A stretch of DNA of 64,000 nucleotides from Curvibacter delicatus NBRC 14919 (GTDB lineage: Bacteria; Pseudomonadota; Gammaproteobacteria; Burkholderiales; Burkholderiaceae_C), in contig NZ_BCWP01000003.1 of NCBI RefSeq assembly GCF_001592265.1, positions 62,001 through 126,000 of the forward strand. Direction: 5' to 3'. The position numbers were made by a program, and so were the translations under genes. Positions 8,180-17,263 of the stretch are shown piece after piece. Positions within the stretch are counted from its first letter, which is position 1. The number at the start of each line of letters is the position of its first letter. The notes beneath the pieces were generated by a model that had not been told where the DNA came from, made no database searches, and saw only the letters and a list, made by a program, of their open reading frames with translations.

Positions 8180-9010
8180 TCAATTCTCGCGTGAACGCCG
8201 GCCGTCGATCCAGCCCCGGTAGGCAGGATGCTCGCGCAGGGTGCGGAAGCAGAAACCACGGTCTTTCAGGCCCATGATGAGCGGCTCCAGCACGGTGGGC
8301 GCCCACGGGTCCTTGCGTGACCAGATGCCCAGATGCGCCATCAGGATGTCGCCAGCGCGGATGTCGCGCAGGGCCTTCTTCAGCAGTGCGGCGTTGCTGT
8401 AGGTCTCGCTCGGCAACTCATCGCCAAGGAAACCGGCTGCAGCCCAGCCCACGTGGGCGTAACCGCAACCCTTGGCGGCCGTCAGCAGCGCCGGCGAGGT
8501 CTTGCCGCCGGGCGCACGAAACAGGGGCAGTGCCGGCTTGCCTGTGAGCTGCGCCAGCCGGTCGGACGCGGCCTTGATCTGTGCGCAGTACTGCCGTGCA
8601 TCCCAGACCATCTCGCGCCCTTCGTCGGAGCCGGCAGAAGGTTTCACGCGAAAGCGCATCGCCCCGCCTTCCGTAGCGACATCGGCGCGCCAGTAAACAT
8701 GGTCGAACGTGTGCGAAGCGAACTCATGCCCTTCGGCGGCTCGGGCGCGCCACCAGGGCGCCCAGTGCTCGCCCAGACTGCCGTCGCCGACGCGGCTGCG
8801 CTCCTGGGCGGCGAAAAAAGTCACCTGCACCTGCTGACGCTGCAGCACCTCGGCCACCAGTTCGGCCACGCCCATGTGGCCGGTGTCAAAAGTCAGGTAG
8901 ACCGGTTTTTTGCAGTCTTTTGGAGCCTCAGGCCTTGCCGTATTTGCGCCAACAGCTATCGAAACGATAGCAATCAGAAAGCCCGGCAGCAGCTTACTGG
9001 CGCGGCGCAT
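8180..9010 (-). CDS. Secreted polysaccharide deacetylase (NodB family)
   Basis: A signal peptide (residues 1-24, LLPGFLIAIVSIAVGANTA) is followed by a NodB homology domain. Motif 1 is YLTFDTGHMG (family norm TFDDG), motif 2 is SHTFDHVYW with the metal-binding HxxxH, and motif 3 is RAPGGKTSPAL. Such enzymes remove N-acetyl or O-acetyl groups from cell-wall or exopolysaccharide sugars. The second aspartate of motif 1 is Thr here, which may alter metal binding. The signal-peptide codons contain one of the 17-bp inverted repeats described separately. Length is 276 residues. The gene overlaps the end of the beta-propeller gene by 17 bases. Confidence 0.85.
   Translation of the reverse strand: MRRASKLLPGFLIAIVSIAVGANTARPEAPKDCKKPVYLTFDTGHMGVAELVAEVLQRQQVQVTFFAAQERSRVGDGSLGEHWAPWWRARAAEGHEFASHTFDHVYWRADVATEGGAMRFRVKPSAGSDEGREMVWDARQYCAQIKAASDRLAQLTGKPALPLFRAPGGKTSPALLTAAKGCGYAHVGWAAAGFLGDELPSETYSNAALLKKALRDIRAGDILMAHLGIWSRKDPWAPTVLEPLIMGLKDRGFCFRTLREHPAYRGWIDGRRSREN
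8955..8971. repeat. 17-bp inverted repeat, copy 1 (GCTAT-N7-ATAGC)
   Basis: The sequence is GCTATCGAAACGATAGC. It lies inside the signal-peptide codons of the polysaccharide deacetylase. Two more 17-bp copies with the same arm layout are at 35504-35520 and 47619-47635. Confidence 0.55.
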
Positions 9011-9983
9011 GATCCAGTGTCCAGACGCCGTGCGGCGATTTGCCGACCCGAACCTGCCGCACCACCTCGCGCGTGGTGGTGTCGATCACGCTGAGTTTCT
9101 TGGCCCAGCGCGAGGCAACAAAGATGTAACGACCGTCGGCCGTCAGGTCCATGCAGTCCGGGCCGCTGGGGCCCGGGTACTGGTCCACCACGGTCATGGT
9201 CTGGAAGTCGATCTTGCTGATGGTGTCAGCCACGCGGTTGCTGACGAAGACATGGCGCCGGTCGCCGACGGCACGGAAGGCGTGTGCGCCCTTGCCGGTG
9301 GGGATGTAATGCGCCAGGCGCGGTGCAGGCCCGGAAACGTCATAAACCTCCACGCCTTCGCCGCCGGTCAGGCCGATCAGCAGGAAGCGGTCATCCGGCG
9401 TCCCGAACACGTCGGCCGGCAAGGGGCCGGTCTTGCGGCGCCATTTGAGCGTCTGGCTGGGCAGGTCAATCGCCACCAGCTCATCGCTGTCCTGCATGGT
9501 GGCGTAAGCGGTGCTGCTCTTGCTGTCGATCCAGACGTGGCTGGGTGTCTTGCCGGTGGCAATGCGCTTGGCCAGCGTCAGGTCACGGCCGTCCCAGCGG
9601 TAGATGTCAACGTGGTTGAGCCGGTTGCCGGCGGTGACAAACCACTTCATGTCGGGCGAGAAGCGCAACTGGTAAGGATCGATGATGCCGCGCACGGTGC
9701 GCTGCACCTCGGCCGTCTTCGGATCGACAAAGGTCAGCGAGTCGCTCAGCGCGTTGGCGATGATGAGCGACTTCTCGTCCGGCGTCAGGTACAGATGGTG
9801 CGGCTCCTTGCCGGTGGCAATGCGCTTGACCACCTTCCAGCTGGCCGGGTCGATGACGCTGACGTCGGCATCCAGCGAATTGAGCACGAAGATCGGCCGC
9901 AGCTGCGCCCAGGCCCCGGAGGTGAAGGTGCTTGCTGCCACGAGGGCCAGCAGCACGCAAGAAAATGGAATGGGTAGACGCAC
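8994..9983 (-). CDS. Secreted YncE-like beta-propeller protein
   Basis: The protein shows repeats of about 40 residues typical of a seven-bladed YncE/YVTN propeller (VSVIDPASWKVVKRIATGK, LVAIDLPSQTLKWRR, KLSVIDTTTREVVRQVRVGK). A signal peptide (VRLPIPFSCVLLALVAAS, ending near GAWA-Q) sits at the N-terminus. I chose GTG 9983 because it starts directly at the signal peptide; an ATG at 10064 would add 27 residues in front of it. No catalytic function can be read; such propellers often bind partner proteins or metals in the periplasm. It overlaps the start of the deacetylase, so the two are likely linked. Confidence 0.75.
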   Translation of the reverse strand: MRLPIPFSCVLLALVAASTFTSGAWAQLRPIFVLNSLDADVSVIDPASWKVVKRIATGKEPHHLYLTPDEKSLIIANALSDSLTFVDPKTAEVQRTVRGIIDPYQLRFSPDMKWFVTAGNRLNHVDIYRWDGRDLTLAKRIATGKTPSHVWIDSKSSTAYATMQDSDELVAIDLPSQTLKWRRKTGPLPADVFGTPDDRFLLIGLTGGEGVEVYDVSGPAPRLAHYIPTGKGAHAFRAVGDRRHVFVSNRVADTISKIDFQTMTVVDQYPGPSGPDCMDLTADGRYIFVASRWAKKLSVIDTTTREVVRQVRVGKSPHGVWTLDHAPRQ

Positions 9984-10127
9984 AGCGGGTGACGAGTTCA
10001 GACAATCTGCAAGTGTAGCGGCCGGCCTGTGCCGGATCCGACCGGGAGAGCCCGACGCACCCATTGTTTGACCCGCCTCAAGGCCGGCTGTTGTCTCGCA
10101 GCAGCACCGCTCGGCCGGTGCGGAGCG

Positions 10128-10871
10128 TCAGCCGGTGATCAACCCCAGATCGGCTTCGGTCAGCCAGCGCCACTGTCCCGGCGCCAGGTCGGCCGGCAGG
10201 GTGAGGCCGCCGATCTGCGAGCGGTGCAGCCCCTCCACCCGGTTGCCCACCGCCGCCAGCATGCGCTTGACCTGGTGGTACTTGCCTTCCGTCAGGGTCA
10301 GGCGCAGATGGTGGCTGTCAACCGCCTCGCAGGCGGCGGCGCGCACCGGTTTCGGGTCGTCGTCCAGCACCACGCCCGCCAGCAGGCGTTGTACCTGCTG
10401 GTCATCCAGCGCGTGCTTGAGCGTCACCTCGTACACCTTGGGCACGTGGTGGCGCGGTGAACTCATGCGGTGGATGAACTTGCCGTCGTCGCTCAGCAGC
10501 AGCAGACCGGTGGTGTCCTGGTCGAGCCGGCCGATCGCCTGCACGCCCTGCACGGCGCCCTTGTTGGGCCGCAGGCGCAGCGGCGACGGCAGCAGGGTGT
10601 AGATGCTGGGCCAGGTGGAGGGCTTTTGCGAACACTCGGTGCCGGCCGGCTTGTGCAGCATCAGGTAGGCTTTCTCGTGGTAGGCCCAGTCCTCACCCTG
10701 CACCCGGAAGCGCAGGCCATCTGCTTCGAAATCCATAGCAGCCTGCGTACATTCGACGGGCTCAGATGCATCATTTCCCTCGCAAACCTGCACATGACCC
10801 TGCTGGATCAGGCCGGCGCACACGCGCCGCGTGCCAAAGCCCTGGGAATAAAGAATGTCTTGCAATTGCAT
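10128..10871 (-). CDS. RsuA/RluE-family rRNA pseudouridine synthase
   Basis: The 247-residue protein has an N-terminal S4 RNA-binding segment (LQDILYSQGFGTRRVCAGLI) and the pseudouridine synthase catalytic motif GRLDQDTTGLLLL, whose Asp is the nucleophile in this family. The order (S4 then PSUS) and length fit RsuA, which modifies 16S rRNA U516; the RluE/RluB type is not excluded. The C-terminal part contains LTEGKYHQVKRMLAAVGN, a conserved RsuA-type sequence. It stands alone between the propeller gene and the broken HD-GYP gene. Confidence 0.88.
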   Translation of the reverse strand: MQLQDILYSQGFGTRRVCAGLIQQGHVQVCEGNDASEPVECTQAAMDFEADGLRFRVQGEDWAYHEKAYLMLHKPAGTECSQKPSTWPSIYTLLPSPLRLRPNKGAVQGVQAIGRLDQDTTGLLLLSDDGKFIHRMSSPRHHVPKVYEVTLKHALDDQQVQRLLAGVVLDDDPKPVRAAACEAVDSHHLRLTLTEGKYHQVKRMLAAVGNRVEGLHRSQIGGLTLPADLAPGQWRWLTEADLGLITG

Positions 10872-10910
10872 GGCGCCAAGTATCGCAAACCTGCCGCCAT
10901 GCGCCGGCGC

Positions 10911-12475
10911 TCACGCCCTGGTGTCCGGAAATTCCCGGGCAACCGTTCCCATGGTGTCGACGTTGTCCAGCACCCAGTCGACGATGGCGGGATCGAAATG
11001 CCGGCCGCGCTGCTGGCGCAGGTAATCCAGGATGGCCTCCAGCGGCCAGGGCGCCTTGTAGCTGCGCAGGCTGGCCAGGGCATCGAACACGTCGGCCACG
11101 GCACCGATGCGGCCGTAGATGTGGATCTGCTCGCCCTGCAGACCAAGCGGGTAGCCGCTGCCGTCCCATTTCTCGTGGTGCTGGCCTGCCAGCACCGCGG
11201 CCGCCTGCAGGATTTCGCGCTTGGACTGGCTCAGCAGGTCCTGGCCGATCTCGGCATGCTGGCGCATCACGGCCCATTCTTCCTCGTCGAGCTTGCTCGG
11301 CTTGTGCAGCACGGCATCGGGGATGCCGATCTTGCCGAAGTCGTGCAAAGGGGCGGCGGCCTGGGGCTGTCGGCCTCGCGGTCCGACAGCCCCAGGCCGC
11401 GGGCGATCAGGTGGCAGTACTCCGCCACACGCCGCACGTGCTGGCCGGTTTCCCTGGAGCGGGTTTCAATCGCCTCGCCCAGCATGTAGACGATGTCGCG
11501 CTGCGTGCCCTCGATCTCCTCGTGCAGCAGCGTGTTTTCATAGGCGATCGAAACGTTCTGCAGAAACAGCTCGATCAGGTGGGAATCGTCCCGCGACAGC
11601 GGGTGCAGGCTCTTGAGGTAGATGACGTTTTCCTTGCCACCATCGGCCTGGAAGTAGCCCCAGTACTCGCCCTCGCGCAGCAACGGCTGGCGCGTGCGCA
11701 GCACGGTGGCCACATCCTCCAGCATCTGCGCCGGCAAGCTGGTGCCCGCCGGAGTGCCGATCAGCTCGATAAAACGGCCGGTGGCCGCCGCCACCACCAC
11801 CTGGCCGCCGTCGTCGCGCAAGGCCAGGCTGTCGCACTTGATGAACAAGGCATCGCGCTCCAGGTACAGCAAGGCCACCAGCTGTTCCAGCACGCCTTGC
11901 ACGAAGCGGCTCAGGTCGCGCGTACGGAAGATCTCGCCGGTGGCATGGATGACGCGCCGCAGACCGGCGCGGTTGGCATTCAGCGCCATCAGGTCGCGCC
12001 AGGAACGCAGGCTGGTGAGAATTGTGCTGTAGAGCTTCTGCGCCGACAGCTCCGACTTTTCCTTGTAGTCGTTGATGTCGTACTGGCGAATCACCGCACG
12101 CTCCGGCGCCTGACCGGGCTGGCCGGTGCGCAGGATCAGCCGGATCAGGCGGTTGTGGTGCACCTCGCGAATGGTGCGCACCAGATCCAGCCCGGCGTGC
12201 TCGCGCTCCATCACCACGTCCACCAGCGCCACCGCCGTGTCGGGGTGGGCCCGCAACAGCAGCTCGCCCTCGGCCGCCGAGTAAGCGCTGAGAAATTCCA
12301 GCCCACGGCCATCGAACTCGAAGCCGCTCAAGGCCAGCCGGGTCACCTCGTGCACACCGGCATCGTCATCGATGATCATGACTTTCCAGCCGGGCCGGGC
12401 CGGCTGCCCGGCGGGGGCCTCCTCCAGCTCCTGCGCAAAAACCATCACCCCTTCCGGGAGTTCCTCGTCTTTCAT
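10911..12475 (-). pseudogene. HD-GYP response regulator (REC-DUF3369-HD-GYP), frameshifted
   Basis: From ATG 12475 the frame gives a receiver domain (residues about 30-155, with VMIIDDDAG, ALVDVVME and a downstream lysine in YKEKSEL). A DUF3369-type middle domain follows (about 165-325), then the beginning of an HD-GYP domain (ETRSRETGQHVRRVAEYCHL). Near 11,395 the frame is lost. The rest of the domain (MHDFGKIGIPDAVLHKPSKL, GQHHEKWDGSGYP) continues in another frame to 10911. Adding one base restores a normal protein of about 521 residues. HD-GYP proteins hydrolyse c-di-GMP. The break coincides with a perfect 18-bp inverted repeat. ATG and the upstream kinase stop overlap (ATGA), so kinase and regulator form a pair. 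A sequencing error is possible. Confidence 0.82.
11356..11400. repeat. Perfect 18-bp inverted repeat inside HD-GYP gene
   Basis: The arms 11356-11373 and 11383-11400 (GCGGCCTGGGGCTGTCGG and its exact complement) flank a 9-base loop. The minus-strand first arm encodes the expected residues RGLGLS. The second arm replaces the codons expected between DREA and the PLHDFGKIG motif, and it is there that the frame shifts. Confidence 0.9.
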
Positions 12476-15400
12476 TCGCCCTCCTTGCCCGGCTGCAACG
12501 GGAAGCGGATACGGAATGCCGTTCCTGTCCCCCCGTCCTTCTTGACCAAGTGAATCACACCGCCCAGCGTGCCGGCCACCAGGTTGTAGACGATGTGCAG
12601 GCCCAGACCGCTGCCACCGGCACCGCGCCGCGTGGTGAAGAAAGGGTCGAAAATCCGGCCTTCGATGTCAGCCGCAATGCCTTTGCCGTCATCGGAAAAC
12701 TCCAGCTGGATCTCGTCGCCCACCTGCTCGGCCGTCATGCGGATCCGGCCAGGCTGCCCCGCCTCGTAGGCATGGATCAAGGCGTTGAGCAGCAGATTGC
12801 TCAGGATCTGGTAGATCGCCCCGGGATGGGTACGGATGACCAGCTGGCGGTCGCTGTCATTGACCACCTCAACCCCAGTCCCCTTGAACTGCGGCTTGAG
12901 ACTGAGAACGATCTCGTCGATGTAGTCATGCAGATTGAGGTGGCGCCACTCGTTGCTGGACTGATCCACCGCCACCTGCTTGAAGCTGCGAATCAGTTCG
13001 GCCGCACGCAGCAGGTTGTTGACCAGGATATCGCATCCATTGAGCCCATGCGTGATGAAACGCTCCAAGGCGGAGCGTTTGAGCGTGCCCTCAGCGAACG
13101 CACGGCTCAGCAGCTTAAACTCCTCCTGCAAGGTGGTGGCGGAGGTAACGCCGATACCGATGGGTGTGTTGATCTCGTGTGAAATACCGGCCACCAGGGC
13201 GCCGAGCGAGGCCATCTTTTCAGACTGCACCAGCTGCGACTGCGCTTCGCGCAGCGTGCCAATGGTGCGGCTCAGGTTGTCGTTGGCCTCGATCAGAGCC
13301 AGCTCGGCGCGCTTGCGCTCGGTGATGTCGATGCCGGTTCCGATCATGTACTGAAGTCGCCCGGCTTCGTCGGTCAGCATGGCATTGCTCCAGGAAACCA
13401 ATCGCCGCTGGCCGTCGCGTGTCAGCCACTCGACCTCCAGATTGCGTGGCAAGGCAGCCGGCGATGTCTGGTTCTCGTATTTGGCGCGCACCGCGGCCCT
13501 GCGCTCTGGCGGAATCACGGACTCCCAGATCGGCCGGTCGCGCAATTCCTCGAATCGGTAGCCCGTGAGCCGCTCGCACGCCTCGTTGAAGCGCACAAAA
13601 CAGCCACGCGTATCGATCACAAAAATCAGCGTCTCGGCCGTGTTCAGAATGGTTTCAATGAAAGCGCGCTGCTGTTCGAGTTCGTTGGTGCGCTCCAGCA
13701 CGCGCTGCTCCAGCGTTTCGTTGAGTTCACGCAACGCCAACTCAGCCTGCTTCTGCTCAGTAATGTCCTGCAGCGTCCCATTGACCCGCGCCGGGCGTCC
13801 CCGATCGTCCCCTTGCACCGCGCCGCGCAGATGCACGTATTTCATCCGCCCCCCTGGAAGCAGCAGCCTTAGCACCACCTCGAAATCGGAACAGTTGGCC
13901 ATCGCCGCCGTACGCCTCTCGCGCAGGGTATGCCGGTCCTCGGGATGGAGCATTTCCGCCACCCGAGTGCGTGACACACGCCCGTCTGCGCTCTCCAGCT
14001 CATGGATGCGCAGCGCCTCCTCCGACATCAGGTAGTCGTCCTGGGCAAAGTCGAACTCCCAGTGGCCGATCTTTGCCAGCTGCTGCGCCTCTTTCAAGCG
14101 CAGCTCGCTGTCACGCAAGGCCAATTCCGCCAGGGCATATTCGGTCTGATCCTGCACCGTGCCCAGCACACGCACCGGCTGGCCCTGCTCGTCACAGTGC
14201 ACGACACCACGCACTTGCACGTACTTCGTGCGGCCATCAGCGAATACCAACCGCACCCGCGCCGAGTAGGTACCGCCCGGATGCATGGCATCCAAGCGGG
14301 CACGGCGCAGTTCGACGCCATCTTCCGGAGGGAGAGTTGCCGCCATGGCCTCGCGCGACACGCGTCCATCGGGCACATCCAGTTCATGAATACGCAGCGC
14401 TTCCTTCGACAGGCGGTACTCGTTGGTCACCAGATCAAGTTCCCAACTGCCGATGTGCGCCAGGTGCTGAGCCTCCTGCAACAACGCCTCGCTCTTGCGC
14501 AACGCCTCTTCGGCCAGCTTGTTTTGCGTGATGTCGCGTTCAATTGAGATGTATTTGACCAGTTGCCCGCGTTCGTCGTACACCGCCTGCACATCAATGA
14601 TGGCCCAGTATCTGCGGCCACTCTTGTGGTAGTGGACGATCTCGGCCTCAAATCGCTCGCCCTTGGAAATGCGCTCCTGGACGAACGCGTAAGTGCCTAC
14701 GTCCGTTTCGGGTCCGTTGAGAACGTCACTCGGACTCTTGCCGCGCACTTCGACCAGCGTGTACCCGCTCATGCGCGTGAAACCGTCATTGACCCAGGTG
14801 ATCCGGGTATCCGCATCCATGATGATGACGCCGTTATCGGTCCCGGAAGCCACAAGCGCCAACTCCCGCGCCTGTGCCTCGCGTTCGCGCAAGGCCTGTT
14901 CCGCCAGGGTCTGCTCGGTAATGTCCTGTATGGTGCCGATCACGCGCAGTGGATTGCCCTGCGCATCGGCCTGCACCGCCGCGCGCAGCTGTACATGCTT
15001 GATGCGTCCATCGGCAAATCGCAACCGGATCTGCAGCGCATAGCTCCCCAGACTGGCCAGGGCCTGCGCCCGGCTCTGCCGGTGCATCAGCTGGTCATCC
15101 GGGTGCATGAGCGCGACCACGGTTTCGCGTGACACCCGCTGACAGGACGGATCCAGCTCATGGATGCGCAGCGATTCGTCGGACATGATGTATTCATTGC
15201 GCGCCAGATCGAGCTCCCAGCTGCCGACACGGGCCAGTTGTTGCGCTTCCTTCAGCCGCACCTCGCTCAGGCGCAACGCGGCATCCGCCTGCTTGCGCTT
15301 CGTGACGTCGCGCTCGATCGCAATGAACTTGACCAGGCCACCCGCTTCGTCATGCACCGGCTTGACATTGAGCGCGACCCAGTATTTGCGCCCGGCCTTG

Positions 15401-16764
15401 TCGTAATTGACGATTTCGGTTTCGAAACCCTCGCCACGCGCCAGTTGTTCGCGCATCATGCGGCGCACCACCGGATCCGTGTCCGGCCCCTGCAGCAAGC
15501 GGCCCGGGTTCTTGCCCATGGCCTCGTCCAGGCTGAACCCGGATATCCGCTCAAAACCTTCGTTCACCCACAGGATCAGGCCTTGGGCATCGGTGATGAT
15601 CACGGCGTTGTCGGTACGCGCTGCCACCAGGGCCAGCTCACGCGCCTGGGCATCACGCGCCTGCAGCGCCTCTTGTGCCGCCTTGCGCCCGGATATGTCA
15701 ATGCAGACCAGCAACTGCCGGCGGACATCGCCATGCCTGAAACTGCTCAGCACGGCTTCGCAGGCCAGGCGCTGGCCGCCACGCACGCGCAGCATCACCT
15801 CCTGGCGGCCGGCCCCCGGTTCCGGCGACAGATCGGAGACCGCACCTGACGGCAACAATGCGGCTCCGGCATCCTCCAGCAACGCCGTCCAGCTTGGCAA
15901 AGCAGCGAGCTCAACTGCCGTGTAACCGCTCAGGCTTTCCATCGCCTGATTGGCATAAATCACACGGTCGCCCTCGATCAGCAGCACGCCTTCGCCGGCA
16001 TTCGACTGGGCGGCCAGCAAGGCCTTGTAGAAATTGTTCTCGCCGAGCACTTCGTCATAGAAAGTCAGCGCCAGCGAAGCCGCCAGCACCAGCACCGCCA
16101 CCAGACCGACGAATACGCCAATGGTGTCGCCTCCCCAGCCGGTGGCCGCCACGGTACAGATTGCCTCGGGGGCGAACTCGGCCGCTGCCATGCCGGTGTA
16201 GTGCATACCGGCAATCGCCAGCCCCATGAGCACGGCGCTGACCAGCCTTCGGCCCAGGGATGGACTCGCCTCCCTGCGCTCGCGTGAAAACAGATACAAG
16301 GCAACCCAGCTGGCCCCGACGGCAACCAGCAGTGACAGGACCAGCAATGTCCTGTCATAGACGATGGGGGGAGCCATCTTCATGGCCGCCATGCCGCTGT
16401 AGTGCATTGCCACGATGCCCAGGCCCATCAACACCGAAGCCACGAAACGGCTCGCAGCACGGGCCTGCTGCTGCCCCAGCATCGCCAATGCAATGGCGGA
16501 AGCAAGGATGGCCGGCAACAAGGACAGGGCTGTCACCAGTGGGTCGTAGGCCACCGGTATCGGCAGATGCAGCGCCAGCATGCCCACAAAGTGCATGGTC
16601 CAGATGCCGATGCCCATGGCGCATGCACCACCCGCAATCCAGTACCGTCGCGTCGCCTGGCTGGCCCATGCCAGCCGGAAGGCCACACGCAAGGTGGTGT
16701 AGGCGGCAAAGATGGCAATGAAGACCGAGAACGCAACCAGGGGCCACTGGTAGGTAAAGGTCAT
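12472..16764 (-). CDS. MHYT-sensor, seven-PAS hybrid-input histidine kinase
   Basis: This large sensor kinase has about 1430 residues. Residues 1-230 form the seven-helix MHYT membrane sensor with three motif copies (TMHFVGM, MHYSGMAA, MHYTGMAA); the family is thought to sense O2, CO or NO through copper. Seven PAS domains follow, some with PAC motifs ending in DITxxK. The HisKA domain has its phospho-acceptor His near residue 1196 (VAGISHEINTPIGIG), and the ATPase domain ends with DGKGIAAD and GSGLGLHIVYNLV. I start at ATG 16764; the longer frame begins with TTG and adds 17 residues before the first helix. The gene overlaps the HD-GYP regulator by four bases, so that protein is its probable partner. 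Confidence 0.9.
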   Translation of the reverse strand: MTFTYQWPLVAFSVFIAIFAAYTTLRVAFRLAWASQATRRYWIAGGACAMGIGIWTMHFVGMLALHLPIPVAYDPLVTALSLLPAILASAIALAMLGQQQARAASRFVASVLMGLGIVAMHYSGMAAMKMAPPIVYDRTLLVLSLLVAVGASWVALYLFSRERREASPSLGRRLVSAVLMGLAIAGMHYTGMAAAEFAPEAICTVAATGWGGDTIGVFVGLVAVLVLAASLALTFYDEVLGENNFYKALLAAQSNAGEGVLLIEGDRVIYANQAMESLSGYTAVELAALPSWTALLEDAGAALLPSGAVSDLSPEPGAGRQEVMLRVRGGQRLACEAVLSSFRHGDVRRQLLVCIDISGRKAAQEALQARDAQARELALVAARTDNAVIITDAQGLILWVNEGFERISGFSLDEAMGKNPGRLLQGPDTDPVVRRMMREQLARGEGFETEIVNYDKAGRKYWVALNVKPVHDEAGGLVKFIAIERDVTKRKQADAALRLSEVRLKEAQQLARVGSWELDLARNEYIMSDESLRIHELDPSCQRVSRETVVALMHPDDQLMHRQSRAQALASLGSYALQIRLRFADGRIKHVQLRAAVQADAQGNPLRVIGTIQDITEQTLAEQALREREAQARELALVASGTDNGVIIMDADTRITWVNDGFTRMSGYTLVEVRGKSPSDVLNGPETDVGTYAFVQERISKGERFEAEIVHYHKSGRRYWAIIDVQAVYDERGQLVKYISIERDITQNKLAEEALRKSEALLQEAQHLAHIGSWELDLVTNEYRLSKEALRIHELDVPDGRVSREAMAATLPPEDGVELRRARLDAMHPGGTYSARVRLVFADGRTKYVQVRGVVHCDEQGQPVRVLGTVQDQTEYALAELALRDSELRLKEAQQLAKIGHWEFDFAQDDYLMSEEALRIHELESADGRVSRTRVAEMLHPEDRHTLRERRTAAMANCSDFEVVLRLLLPGGRMKYVHLRGAVQGDDRGRPARVNGTLQDITEQKQAELALRELNETLEQRVLERTNELEQQRAFIETILNTAETLIFVIDTRGCFVRFNEACERLTGYRFEELRDRPIWESVIPPERRAAVRAKYENQTSPAALPRNLEVEWLTRDGQRRLVSWSNAMLTDEAGRLQYMIGTGIDITERKRAELALIEANDNLSRTIGTLREAQSQLVQSEKMASLGALVAGISHEINTPIGIGVTSATTLQEEFKLLSRAFAEGTLKRSALERFITHGLNGCDILVNNLLRAAELIRSFKQVAVDQSSNEWRHLNLHDYIDEIVLSLKPQFKGTGVEVVNDSDRQLVIRTHPGAIYQILSNLLLNALIHAYEAGQPGRIRMTAEQVGDEIQLEFSDDGKGIAADIEGRIFDPFFTTRRGAGGSGLGLHIVYNLVAGTLGGVIHLVKKDGGTGTAFRIRFPLQPGKEGE

Positions 16765-16840
16765 GACGTTTTCCAAGATCAGCGTTCTTTTTATCTTGCT
16801 CGATCCACTATACAAGCAAGAAAGACCCGTCCGAAAAGGG

Positions 16841-16868
16841 AAAACCCGACCGTTACCGGCCGGGTTTT
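16841..16868 (-). terminator. Intrinsic terminator of ssrA
   Basis: On the minus strand a 12-bp stem (AAAACCCGGCCG / CGGTCGGGTTTT, one G-T pair) with loop GTAA lies seven bases after the tmRNA CCA end. The terminal Us come from the stem itself. Confidence 0.8.
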
Positions 16869-16874
16869 GGAGAT

Positions 16875-17247
16875 TGGTGGAGCTGGGGGGATTTGAACCC
16901 CCGTCCGCAAGCCTTCTTCGCGCAGTTCTACATGTGTAGTCATCTGATTTGGATCTCGCCCGATGCGCCGCGCAGCGACACGCTACGCATCAGACCAGTG
17001 CCCTATTTTCTCGTCCATCCCCAAGGCACCCGGAGACAGACCAGCCAATATGAATTCCCTTGCAGCCTGGAGGCTTACGCCCCCTTGCCCAGCCTATCGG
17101 CCAACTGTTGCAAGGCTCACCGGATTAAGCGGCGAGTGCGAAACGTTCGTCGTTTGCAGTTAGTTTTTTTCTGCGGTTTTACGAGGTGACAGAACCTCGA
17201 CATGCCCTGCTGCGTGTCCGAACCCACGTCGAAACCAGTGCAGCCCC
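16875..17247 (-). ncRNA. ssrA: Transfer-messenger RNA (tmRNA)
   Basis: tmRNA rescues stalled ribosomes and tags the unfinished protein for degradation. The 5' end begins GGGGCTGCACTGGTTTCGAC, the conserved tmRNA start. The 3' end has the tRNA-like T arm GGGGGTTCAAATCCCCC and a genomically encoded CCA at 16875-16877. The tag reading frame (complement of about 17120-17150) encodes ANDERFALAA followed by TAA, with the resume codon GCA. This tag is characteristic of Burkholderiales. Length is 373 nt. The gene has no space of its own for a long promoter: the gph stop codon ends 14 bases upstream. Confidence 0.97.
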
Positions 17248-17257
17248 TGAAATAGCT

Positions 17258-17263
17258 ATTTTA
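17258..17263 (-). promoter_or_regulatory. Probable -10 box of ssrA
   Basis: TAAAAT on the minus strand ends 10 bases before the tmRNA 5' end. Its first three bases are the stop codon of gph. A weak -35-like TTGCAA lies 15 bases further upstream, inside gph. Confidence 0.5.

Noticed and set aside
16875-16910. A tRNA gene, suggested by the T-loop and CCA end
   Set aside because: The anticodon arm is missing, and the sequence is the tRNA-like end of tmRNA.
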